In this document: in pieces, positions 6,755-12,450 of the stretch
Layout: the number at the start of each line of letters is the position of its first letter
How positions within the stretch are numbered: position 1 is the stretch's first letter
From: DUMC01 sp035362115
Lineage (GTDB): Bacteria; Bacillota; Clostridia; Acetivibrionales; DUMC01
DNA length: 12,450 nt
Assembly: GCA_035362115.1 (NCBI GenBank)
Contig: DAOSDD010000127.1
Coordinates: forward strand, 1-12,450
Reading direction: 5' to 3'
Translations under genes and position numbers: made by a program
The notes under the pieces: generated by a model
What the model was told of the DNA's origin: nothing
Databases searched by the model: none
Seen by the model: only the letters and a program-made list of their open reading frames with translations

Positions 6755-7579
6755 ATGAAATTAACATTTAATGGAACTTCTGCCGCTGAAGGTTTTCCTG
6801 CACTATTTTGCGAATGCAGACACTGCCAAAAAGCCAGGGAGCTTGGTGGAAAAAATGTACGTACGAGGACTTCCTGTCTGATTGACGACCAATATCTTAT
6901 TGACTTCCCGCCGGATACATATATGCATGTTCTGCATGGAAAGCTGAAGCTTTCAAAAATTAAGCACATTATTGTTACACATTCCCATGAAGACCATTTC
7001 CAACCTTATGAGCTGCTTATGAGACGTCCGCCTTTTGCTTACCCGGGGGAAGATGAAATTCTTTATGTATACGGGAACGATGGAGTATACGAAAAATTTG
7101 TTCAAGCCGGTTGCACCAATGAAAACAACAAAAAATATTTACAATACGTCCATGTTTATCCGGGAAAACAGTTTAAGGCTGGTGAAGCAAATGTGCTTCC
7201 TCTCAGAGCGGATCACACTAATGGCAACGAAATTTGCCATATATATATTATTAATATAGGAGAAAAACATCTTCTTTATGGCCATGATACCGGGTATTTT
7301 CCTGAAGAAACATGGGAAGCACTTAGAAGTATCAAACTTGATGGTGTGATACTTGATTGTACTTGCGGAACAATTGAATGTGAAAGAGGTCATATGGGTA
7401 TTACTGCAAATGTTAAAGTTAAAGAACGCCTTATAGAACAAGGCAGCGCAGATGAAAAAACAACATTTATTGTTACTCATTTTTCCCATAACTGTGGACC
7501 TTTATATGACGATATGGTTAAGCTTGCAGGAGAAAATGGATTTATTGCAACTTTTGACGGGATGGAAATTAATATATAA
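6755..7579 (+). CDS. PhnP-like metallo-beta-lactamase-fold hydrolase
   Basis: A 274-residue cytoplasmic metallohydrolase. The signature THSHEDH gives metal ligands H76, H78, D80 and H81; H154 (RADHTNG), D178 (YGHDTGYF) and H242 (VTHFSHN) fit the later metal-binding positions. The N-terminus carries C19-x-C21-x2-C24 after FNGTSAAEGFP. In E. coli PhnP the equivalent cysteines (21, 23, 26) hold a structural zinc, so this is the PhnP-type branch rather than a beta-lactamase. PhnP hydrolyses cyclic ribose phosphate in phosphonate breakdown, but no phn genes are near, so the substrate here is unknown; a cyclic phosphodiester is the best guess. Ribosome site AGGAGGT at 6741-6747 and ATG at 6755 settle the start. 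It stands alone, with no shared promoter evident. Confidence 0.88.
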   Translation: MKLTFNGTSAAEGFPALFCECRHCQKARELGGKNVRTRTSCLIDDQYLIDFPPDTYMHVLHGKLKLSKIKHIIVTHSHEDHFQPYELLMRRPPFAYPGEDEILYVYGNDGVYEKFVQAGCTNENNKKYLQYVHVYPGKQFKAGEANVLPLRADHTNGNEICHIYIINIGEKHLLYGHDTGYFPEETWEALRSIKLDGVILDCTCGTIECERGHMGITANVKVKERLIEQGSADEKTTFIVTHFSHNCGPLYDDMVKLAGENGFIATFDGMEINI

Positions 7580-7615
7580 AATAATACATAAATAATATAT
7601 ATCAATATATATATC

Positions 7616-7713
7616 AATAATATGTGATCAATAATATGTGATCAATAATATGCGATCAATAATATGCGATCAACAATATGTGATAAATAATATGCGGTAA
7701 ATAATATGTGAAA
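7616..7713. repeat. 14-bp tandem repeat, seven units
   Basis: Seven consecutive units of AATAATATGTGATC run from 7616 to 7713. Units 1 and 2 are identical, 3 and 4 are identical to each other (TGCGATC ending), and 5-7 diverge. Two more degraded copies (AATAATATATATC) lie just upstream from 7591. The array starts 37 bp after the hydrolase gene and contains several GATC sites. Confidence 0.9.
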
Positions 7714-7750
7714 TTAATAAAAAAGAATTTACAGAACAACTTGACCTGTC

Positions 7751-7780
7751 TATAAAAAATGGGGGGGAAGCCCCCCCTGC
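7751..7780 (-). terminator. Rho-independent terminator, G7/C7 stem
   Basis: GGGGGGG (7761-7767), AAG loop and CCCCCCC (7771-7777) form a seven-pair GC stem. On the minus strand the stem is followed by ATTTTTTATA, a proper T-run; on the plus strand no T-run follows. It therefore ends transcription of the minus-strand genes at 7865-8880, about 90 bp past the last stop, and may partly block plus-strand read-through. Confidence 0.75.
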
Positions 7781-7803
7781 AAGTGACTTAAGCATTATTT
7801 GTC

Positions 7804-7885
7804 TTACCCTGAGGCATTAACTATCTGACCCTGAAGTATTGGCTATCTCATTCTAAAGCATCAACTAACTTACCCTGAAGCTAAG
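7804..7885. repeat. Degenerate 22-bp tandem repeat at the gene 3' end
   Basis: Units start at 7804, 7826, 7848 and 7870 (the last partial), sharing the pattern TTACCCTGAAGCATTAACTATC with several substitutions. The unit at 7870 is the coding end of the minus-strand gene (codons for FRVS), so the gene's last bases appear to have been duplicated downstream three times. Confidence 0.6.
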
Positions 7886-8164
7886 ATTTGTAACCGGTCC
7901 CTTTACATTTCCACTATTTACAGCCCAAATAGAGATATCATAGTTGCCGTACGGAGCATCATATGGAATATAGTAATTCAAACTGAACGATGTATCACTT
8001 TCCTTTTTTAATACCTCAAATATTCCATACATTGCTACTGAAAGATAAACTCTGCTTATTTCTTCTGTAGCTTCTTCAATGCTGACTTTTAAAGATACTT
8101 TTGTACCTGGGGAACCTTCGGCTGGAGTATCAATTGCCTTTAGTTTATAACTGAAATTTGACAT
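7865..8164 (-). CDS. Small beta-rich (Ig-like) protein of unknown function
   Basis: A 99-residue protein with no signal peptide or membrane segment. It alternates short hydrophobic strands: TKVSLKVSIEE, RVYLSVAMYG, SFSLNYYIPY, GNYDISIWAVN and TNLSFRV. The PYGNYDISIWAVNSGNVKGP stretch and the final strand resemble the end of an immunoglobulin-like or fibronectin-like sandwich, so it may be a single free-standing domain that binds a partner protein or carbohydrate; no family is recognised. The start is ATG at 8164-8162 because AAGGGAGGTG lies eight bases upstream; an in-frame GTG at 8173 is part of that ribosome site. It lies 128 bp downstream of tetR on the same strand with its own promoter. 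Confidence 0.75.
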   Translation of the reverse strand: MSNFSYKLKAIDTPAEGSPGTKVSLKVSIEEATEEISRVYLSVAMYGIFEVLKKESDTSFSLNYYIPYDAPYGNYDISIWAVNSGNVKGPVTNLSFRVS

Positions 8165-8190
8165 TATATTCACCTCCCTTACTCAGTCGT

Positions 8191-8220
8191 TTTATACTAT
8201 TTTGCCAACCTGATATGCAA
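8191..8220 (-). promoter_or_regulatory. Predicted promoter of the small beta-rich protein gene
   Basis: On the minus strand TTGCAT (8220-8215) and TATAAA (8196-8191) are 18 bp apart, just upstream of the AAGGGAGGTG ribosome site. It would let the gene be expressed independently of tetR. Confidence 0.45.
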
Positions 8221-8232
8221 AAACTTAAATTG

Positions 8233-8263
8233 TAAGTATTTCCTAAAGTATCGGAAAGACTTA
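8233..8263 (-). terminator. Hairpin downstream of the TetR gene
   Basis: TAAGT-a-TTTCC (8233-8243) pairs with GGAAA-g-ACTTA (8253-8263): ten pairs around one mismatch, with a 9-nt loop. It lies 30 bp past the tetR stop. On the minus strand the T-run comes only after a delay (CAATTTAAGTTTTT), so termination may be partial. Confidence 0.45.
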
Positions 8264-8292
8264 GCGGTCAGGGCGTTATAACCATATATTAA

Positions 8293-8880
8293 TTACTTGG
8301 GAAATAATCCCTTCATAATCATATTGCATGCATGTTCAGTAATACTATTACGGTCCACAGAGCTGGAATTCATCAGGTAATATTTGCAAATCCCATTAAT
8401 CATTCCAATAATACCTGCAGCCAACAAATTAAAATCACTGTAACAAATTATTCCTTGCTTATATCCATTCGACAGAAGCTCTGCTAAAAACTCAATATAC
8501 TTATCTTTAGAATTTTTAATTTCCTTAAGAACGTCATCGTCAATTCCACTTGTTATTTCATTAAGAACTATGTTTGCTAATTCATAATAGTCCAGATAGT
8601 AGTCAATATTTGTTTTAATCATGGATTTTATAATATTTTCAATGGAATCATCAGAACTATTAGCTAAACTAATAAGGTCCTTTACTAAATAATCAATTCC
8701 CTCTACAACAACGGTTCTGAAGAGTTCGGACTTGTTTTTAAAGTAATAATATAAAGTTCCTTTTGCTACACCGGCTTCTACAGCTATTTCATCCATAGAA
8801 GCTTTATAAAAGCCTTTTCTGCTGAATATACTTCCTGCTGCATTTATAATTTCATTTCTCACTTTGATACCTATCTCCAT
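8293..8880 (-). CDS. TetR-family transcriptional regulator
   Basis: A 195-residue one-component repressor. Residues 8-54 form the TetR helix-turn-helix: RNEIINAAGSIFSRKGFYKA, then SMDEIAVEAGVAKGTLYYYF and KNKSELF, which is the family signature. The rest is the helical ligand-binding and dimerisation domain, whose ligand cannot be read from sequence. The start at ATG 8880 has a poor ribosome site; a GTG six codons in follows GGAGATAGGT and is a plausible alternative. A 16-bp perfect-armed palindrome of the TetR type overlaps the start of transcription (8945-8960), so it very likely represses itself. No efflux pump or enzyme gene adjoins, so other targets must be elsewhere. Confidence 0.92.
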   Translation of the reverse strand: MEIGIKVRNEIINAAGSIFSRKGFYKASMDEIAVEAGVAKGTLYYYFKNKSELFRTVVVEGIDYLVKDLISLANSSDDSIENIIKSMIKTNIDYYLDYYELANIVLNEITSGIDDDVLKEIKNSKDKYIEFLAELLSNGYKQGIICYSDFNLLAAGIIGMINGICKYYLMNSSSVDRNSITEHACNMIMKGLFPK

Positions 8881-8944
8881 TCTAAAAAAATCTTTAATGT
8901 AAATATTGAATATAAAACAAATAAAGTTTCAACATAATTTGTTA

Positions 8945-8960
8945 TACTGACTGGTCAGTA
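8945..8960. promoter_or_regulatory. TetR-type operator
   Basis: TACTGAC (8945-8951), centre TG, GTCAGTA (8954-8960): a palindrome with 7-bp perfect arms and the TGACTGGTCAGT-like core common to TetR-family operators. It lies immediately downstream of the tetR -10 box, where bound repressor would block RNA polymerase. Confidence 0.8.
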
Positions 8961-8962
8961 CA

Positions 8963-8991
8963 ATATTATCAGAATGAATAAAATAAGTCAA
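8963..8991 (-). promoter_or_regulatory. Promoter of the TetR gene
   Basis: On the minus strand TTGACT (8991-8986) and TAATAT (8968-8963) are 17 bp apart. The transcript would begin within the adjoining operator and have a leader of roughly 75 bases. Between 8992 and the AIM24 ribosome site at 9173 there is only AT-rich DNA with an isolated TATAAT at 9133-9138 and no convincing -35. Confidence 0.7.
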
Positions 8992-9188
8992 GGGTTTTTA
9001 CAGTTTCCTACGGTTTTCTAAAAATTCATAAATAGCGGATCTACACCACACTTTTCATAAATGTAACCGGCTTTAAATACAATAATTTCGATAATTCTCT
9101 ATATACTTATGGAATATTACGATAACATCTAATATAATATGTATATTGATAAAAATTGGGTGCGAGTTATCCAAGGGAGGTTTTAATT

Positions 9189-10076
9189 ATGTTTTGTCCA
9201 AAATGTGGCGCACAATTATCCGATGCCGCGAAATTCTGTAACAAGTGTGGTTCTAAATTAGAGAAGAATGGGTCTAATCTTAATATTGAGCAAAATTCAG
9301 GACAAACTACAGGGCAATATTCAGGACAAACTACAGGACAATATGCAGGCCAAACGGCTGAACAAAGCAGTTATGCTTCACCTGTTCAAACTGAATTGAA
9401 TTACAAGATTTTTGGAGATAACATGCCTGCAGTTTCGATAAGGCTAAACAGGGGAGAAAGTATTTTTACCCAGTCCGGTGGGATGGTGTGGATGGATAGC
9501 GGTATAACTATGATAACAAATATGCAGGGCGGGTTCATGAAAGGGCTTGGACGCATGTTTAGCGGAGAATCTCTTTTTATGGCTACATATACCTCAAATG
9601 CTCCAAATCAGGAAATAGTTATTGCAAGCACATTCCCAGGTCATATAGTTGATATTGATGTTGGCAGAACTCCTATTATAGCACAGCGGGGAGCGTTTTT
9701 ATGTGCACAGCCAAGTGTTTCGATTAACGCATATGTTGTTAAAAATATGGGTGCTGGTTTCTTCGGTGGGGAAGGTTTTGTACTTCAAAGAATAACTGGT
9801 ACAGGCATGGTATTCCTAGAAGTAGATGGCAGTTTAGTAGAACGAACTCTTGCAAATGGCGAGACTATCAAAGTGGATACAGGTAATGTGGCAGCATTCG
9901 AGGAGAGTGTGCAATATCAGGTGGAAATGGTTAAGGGTTTTAAAAATGTATTGTTTGGCGGGGAGGGGTTGTTTTTAACTACATTGAGAGGACCTGGGAA
10001 GGTTTGGCTGCAGACTATGACTATGCCCAGCTTTGCAAAACAAATCATACCGTTTTTACCGAAATCGTCCAATTGA
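9189..10076 (+). CDS. AIM24-family protein with N-terminal zinc ribbon
   Basis: A 295-residue protein in three parts. Residues 3-20 are a zinc ribbon, C3-P-K-C6 and C17-N-K-C20, each followed by G. Residues 36-60 are a low-complexity linker of SGQTTGQY repeats. Residues from about 70 to 280 form an AIM24 (TIGR00266-like) beta-sandwich: MVWMDSGITMITNMQGGFMK, GRMFSGESLFMATYTS, QRGAFLCA, GAGFFGGEGFVLQRITG and LFGGEGLFLTTLRGPGKVWL. AIM24 proteins are widespread in bacteria without a settled function; the yeast member is mitochondrial. There is no signal peptide, so it is cytoplasmic. ATG 9189 was chosen because AAGGGAGG (9173-9180) sits eight bases upstream; a longer reading from 9156 lacks a ribosome site. 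It is a single gene divergent from tetR by about 300 bp. Confidence 0.9.
   Translation: MFCPKCGAQLSDAAKFCNKCGSKLEKNGSNLNIEQNSGQTTGQYSGQTTGQYAGQTAEQSSYASPVQTELNYKIFGDNMPAVSIRLNRGESIFTQSGGMVWMDSGITMITNMQGGFMKGLGRMFSGESLFMATYTSNAPNQEIVIASTFPGHIVDIDVGRTPIIAQRGAFLCAQPSVSINAYVVKNMGAGFFGGEGFVLQRITGTGMVFLEVDGSLVERTLANGETIKVDTGNVAAFEESVQYQVEMVKGFKNVLFGGEGLFLTTLRGPGKVWLQTMTMPSFAKQIIPFLPKSSN
9297..9360 (+). repeat. 24-bp in-frame tandem repeat in the AIM24 linker
   Basis: Two near-identical 24-bp units (9297-9320, 9321-9344; one base differs) and a partial third encode SGQTTGQY, SGQTTGQY and AGQTAEQS. Because the unit is eight codons, the linker can lengthen or shorten without breaking the frame. Confidence 0.85.
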
Positions 10077-10078
10077 TT

Positions 10079-10136
10079 TAGTTAAATTATTTGCTTGATC
10101 AATTTAATAATCAAATCAACAAATTAACTAGCTAAA
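10079..10136. terminator. AT-rich nested hairpin after the AIM24 gene
   Basis: TTGAT (10095-10099) pairs with ATCAA (10110-10114); outside it TTTG (10090-10093) and AGTTAA (10080-10085) pair with CAAATTAACT (10120-10129). The stem is long but AT-rich and lacks a clear T-run, so it is a weak or bidirectional terminator at best. Confidence 0.4.
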
Positions 10137-10141
10137 CTGGT

Positions 10142-10213
10142 GTGCGCTGTACTGCGTACTGTAACACGTACTGTAACGCGTGCTGTATTGCGTACTGTAC
10201 TGCGTAATGTACA
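10142..10213. repeat. 12-bp tandem repeat, six units, with inverted copy at 10226-10238
   Basis: Six units close to GCGTACTGTAAC start at 10142, 10154, 10166, 10178, 10190 and 10202. Bases 10191-10203 (CGTACTGTACTGC) reappear as an exact inverse complement, GCAGTACAGTACG, at 10226-10238 after 22 bp, making a 13-bp stem. It lies between the convergent AIM24 and anSME genes and is more GC-rich than its surroundings. Confidence 0.88.
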
Positions 10214-10291
10214 GCAGAAATTGCCGCAGTACAGTACGAAGCAACAGTGAGTGGCAGCCCTTTAATTTGTATTGCTTTCATGTTAAGATGT

Positions 10292-11413
10292 TCATACCTG
10301 CCTGCTAAACATCCTGCTCAATTTATAAAGCCTTTCCCCAGCATACTCAAAGAAATTATAATAGGATTCACAATAGTAATTGAGTACCGGCAATCCATCG
10401 CTAAAAGGTTCCCTTGTCCTTCGGCATCCTCCCCTGCAGAAATTAAACCATTTACACTCTTTGCATTTATCATCGACATGCATAGATACCTCAATGAATC
10501 TTTTCCCTGTATCAGTATTTAACAGCTCATGAAAGTCATTTTCCTTTATATTTCCCAGTTTCCACTGATCTGTTACATAAAAATCACAAGGATAAACCCC
10601 TCCATCGGCTTCTATTACAAAATAGCACTGGCACCTGCCCATCATGCCGCATGTTTCAGGGGGATGACCCATCATCATTCCTACCAGGTTGTCAAAATAA
10701 CGGATACTGACTATTTCACCTTTTGTAATATCATTATACCAGAGATCAAAAAGGCCTTTGAGAAAATTGGAGTACATCAACGGCGTAAGAGAATAAGAAT
10801 GTCCCCCCGGTTTCTCATCAAGAGGGTCAAGGCATTGAATAAACTGCAAATATTTGAAATTATATTTTTTGAAGAAATTGTATACTTTGTTTGTATGCCT
10901 TGCAACTGAATTATTTACTACACTTAATATATTATACTGAACGCCATATTTATTGAATATATTTACAGTATTCATGATTTTTGAAAAAGTCCCGTCAAGT
11001 GTATGGTTAACCCTGTTTACATCGTTTATTTCCTTTGGCCCATCAAGTGATAACCCTACCAAAAAGTTATTTTTAAAAAGAAAATCTGCCCATTGCTCAT
11101 CTATTAGAGTTCCATTTGTCTGAATAGCAAAATGCACACCAATTTTCTTTGTATTATATTTATTTACAAGCTCTACAAAGCTTTTGTAGAATTCAAGCCC
11201 GGCAAGGGTGGGTTCACCTCCCTGAAAAGCAAAGGTGCACATATTTTCTGCATAATCAAAAGACTTTCTTATAAGTAATTCAGCTGTTTCTATATTCATC
11301 ATACCATACGACGCTATTGAACGATTTTCGGCAATAGAATGGTAAAAGCAGTATTTACATCGCAGATTACAACTACTTGATGCGGGTTTTATCAGTAAAC
11401 TTAGTGGCGGCAT
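10292..11413 (-). CDS. Anaerobic sulfatase-maturating enzyme (radical SAM, SPASM domain)
   Basis: A 373-residue radical SAM enzyme that oxidises an active-site Cys or Ser of a sulfatase to formylglycine without oxygen, using S-adenosylmethionine and iron-sulfur clusters. The opening MPPLSLLIKPASSSCNLRCK is nearly that of C. perfringens anSME, which also carries the cluster cysteines C15, C19 and C22 (CX3CX2C). GGEP at 65-68 binds SAM. The C-terminal third holds nine cysteines of the SPASM domain (CGMMGRCQC, YPCDFY, CKECKWFNFCRGGC, YYC) for two auxiliary clusters; the Asp of YPCDFY is the proposed catalytic base in the family. ATG 11413 is chosen over longer readings because AGGAGG precedes it by nine bases. 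No sulfatase gene is in the window. It follows a CBM9-like gene on the same strand. Confidence 0.93.
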   Translation of the reverse strand: MPPLSLLIKPASSSCNLRCKYCFYHSIAENRSIASYGMMNIETAELLIRKSFDYAENMCTFAFQGGEPTLAGLEFYKSFVELVNKYNTKKIGVHFAIQTNGTLIDEQWADFLFKNNFLVGLSLDGPKEINDVNRVNHTLDGTFSKIMNTVNIFNKYGVQYNILSVVNNSVARHTNKVYNFFKKYNFKYLQFIQCLDPLDEKPGGHSYSLTPLMYSNFLKGLFDLWYNDITKGEIVSIRYFDNLVGMMMGHPPETCGMMGRCQCYFVIEADGGVYPCDFYVTDQWKLGNIKENDFHELLNTDTGKRFIEVSMHVDDKCKECKWFNFCRGGCRRTREPFSDGLPVLNYYCESYYNFFEYAGERLYKLSRMFSRQV

Positions 11414-11444
11414 TTGTAAAATCCTCCTGGTAAAATATAAGTAA

Positions 11445-11563
11445 AACATAGGGACTAAGGAACATAGGGACTGTTATTATTTCGTTTCAGTCTGCAGTTG
11501 ATGCATGAGGGCAAACAAGCTGCCTCCATGGCTGAACCGCTTATATAACTAGACTGTCCCTAT
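11445..11563. repeat. Nested inverted-repeat element with duplicated arm
   Basis: AACATAGGGACT occurs twice, at 11445-11456 and 11461-11472. Both copies contain ATAGGGAC, the inverse complement of GTCCCTAT at 11556-11563. Inside, CAGTCT (11488-11493) pairs with AGACTG (11551-11556), and GAGGGCA (11507-11513) pairs with TGCCTC (11521-11526) with one bulge. The element fills the gap between the CBM9-like gene and anSME. It may be a REP/MITE-like foldback element or a structured leader of the anSME message. Confidence 0.65.
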
Positions 11564-11584
11564 TGCTATTGTACTATTTTTCTA

Positions 11585-12235
11585 TTATTCCAGCACCAAA
11601 TTGCCAAAAAATTCGGATCTATGAAAATCTGGAGTTATTATTGTTATAGGATTCCAGCACCCATAATGTGGGAACCCGGTTTCATCTCCACACTTATATA
11701 GATTGGCTTCAAGTCTGCATCCAGGTTTAAAATTCAACTTTCCAAAGTGTTCTTCAAGAAATGTGAATGGTATGGAGTATTGTGCTGTCCAGAATTCCCC
11801 ATTGTAGTTGGCGAGATTCTCTTTTGTAACAGATGTTTTAATGTTGAAGAATTCCCGGAAATTATCTATTACAAATCTTTTTCTTCCGTGCCTGTTGATT
11901 CCTAAACCTAGAAGAAGGGTACCTGCAGCATTCATCTCAAAATTGAAATACCTGTCATCTTTATCCGGATTGGGGTTTATGAAAAATTCAACGCAGCTAT
12001 CTTTATATACATCTTCATCCATATTAAAATATTTAACTTTAATTTCCTTTTCAAAAGACTTGAATAAAATGTGGAAATGAGTATCAGTGTAAAATAATTT
12101 AGCCATTGTTTTTGGCTTATAGCCATTATCTTCCCAAAGAAAGCAGTCGATATTTATTTCTTCTATGCTGTCCCATGCTTTTTCTATTGGTGTAACATTA
12201 AGCTCAATTTTTTTAACAGTATATGTTTTTTTCAT
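11585..12235 (-). CDS. CBM9-like (DOMON-type) carbohydrate-binding domain protein
   Basis: A 216-residue protein made up of one family 9-like carbohydrate-binding fold. Recognisable stretches are AWDSIEEINIDCFLW near the start, TMAKLFYTDTHFHILFKSFE, then DSCVEFFINPNPDKDDRYFN, FEMNAAGTLLLGLG, FWTAQYSIPFTFLEEHFG and RLEANLYKCGDETGFPHYGC. That order (KLxYTDTHFHI, VEFFINP, YFNFEMNAxG, WTAxYSIPF, NxYKCGD) is the typical CBM9-like pattern. CBM9 modules bind sugars in xylanases, but this is free-standing, has no signal peptide and no enzyme domain, so a cytoplasmic role is likely and the ligand is unknown. ATG 12235 follows AGGAGG by ten bases. It has its own promoter and may be transcribed with anSME, 171 bp downstream. 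Confidence 0.88.
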   Translation of the reverse strand: MKKTYTVKKIELNVTPIEKAWDSIEEINIDCFLWEDNGYKPKTMAKLFYTDTHFHILFKSFEKEIKVKYFNMDEDVYKDSCVEFFINPNPDKDDRYFNFEMNAAGTLLLGLGINRHGRKRFVIDNFREFFNIKTSVTKENLANYNGEFWTAQYSIPFTFLEEHFGKLNFKPGCRLEANLYKCGDETGFPHYGCWNPITIITPDFHRSEFFGNLVLE

Positions 12236-12282
12236 AAATGTCTATCCTCCTGCCTAGATTTTTATTTATTTCCCACTCTTCA

Positions 12283-12311
12283 ATAATACATTTCCGAGGG
12301 AAAAGGGTCAA
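12283..12311 (-). promoter_or_regulatory. Promoter of the CBM9-like gene
   Basis: On the minus strand TTGACC (12311-12306) and TATTAT (12288-12283) are 17 bp apart, about 48 bp before the ATG. The -35 box overlaps an AGTGCCAGGAACGA stretch (12311-12324) resembling half of a palindromic repeat common in clostridia. From 12325 to 12450 no gene is supported; the minus-strand frame from the edge to about 12412 (AKLRKQEIFKGI, stop) could be the tail of a gene outside the window. Confidence 0.55.
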
Positions 12312-12450
12312 GTGCCAGGAACGACCTTTAGATACTTATTCTAAATACTTCCACAAAAAAGGTTCCGCCGAAAAATTTCAAACAAAAAATTTCCCCCTTC
12401 TTCTATTAAGTTTAAATTCCTTTAAATATCTCCTGTTTTCTTAGTTTTGC

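Noticed and set aside
7139..7489. 116-codon minus-strand frame inside the PhnP-like gene
   Set aside because: Antisense of a gene with complete metal-binding motifs.
10529..10909. 126-codon plus-strand frame opposite anSME
   Set aside because: Antisense shadow of a strongly conserved enzyme; no ribosome site.
12238..12444. 68-codon plus-strand frame at the right edge
   Set aside because: No ribosome site, low-complexity translation, and it overlaps the promoter of the CBM9-like gene.

Overview
The window looks like chromosomal DNA from a low-GC anaerobic clostridium. Pointers are the AT-rich composition, strong AGGAGG-type ribosome sites, a type I-B-like CRISPR repeat ending in ATTGAAAT, clostridial-style transposase remnants, and an anaerobic sulfatase-maturating enzyme (anSME) very like the Clostridium perfringens one. 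A cellulolytic Acetivibrio/Ruminiclostridium-type host is a guess, not shown.

Layout. (1) 1-760: a CRISPR array of 12 repeats and 11 spacers, cut by the left window edge, without cas genes here. (2) 761-2463: decayed genes: a frameshifted small ORF, a small protein gene with a premature stop, and the tails of two different transposase genes. (3) 2464-2895: non-coding DNA ending in a good promoter and a leader hairpin. (4) 2896-6317: a two-gene operon encoding a bacterial XPB-type helicase and its XPB/Ssl2-like partner, with stop and start regions touching. (5) 6318-6754: a well-formed promoter driving only a broken Phd/YefM antitoxin remnant. (6) 6755-7579: a PhnP-like metallo-beta-lactamase-fold hydrolase. 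(7) 7580-7864: a 14-bp tandem array, a G7/C7 terminator and a 22-bp degenerate repeat. (8) 7865-8880, minus strand: a small beta-rich protein and a TetR regulator with an obvious operator at its own promoter. (9) 9189-10076: an AIM24-family protein with an N-terminal zinc ribbon, followed by a 12-bp tandem repeat with an inverted copy. (10) 10292-12235, minus strand: anSME and a CBM9-like protein, separated by a nested inverted-repeat element.

How it fits together. The CRISPR array, transposase debris, toxin-antitoxin remnant and helicase pair give the left half the look of a defence or mobile-element hotspot. The XPB helicase and its partner are the most interesting functional unit: they should act together on DNA, in repair or possibly defence. 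The right half is ordinary metabolism and regulation. No sulfatase is present for the anSME, and no transporter or enzyme next to the TetR gene reveals its wider regulon.
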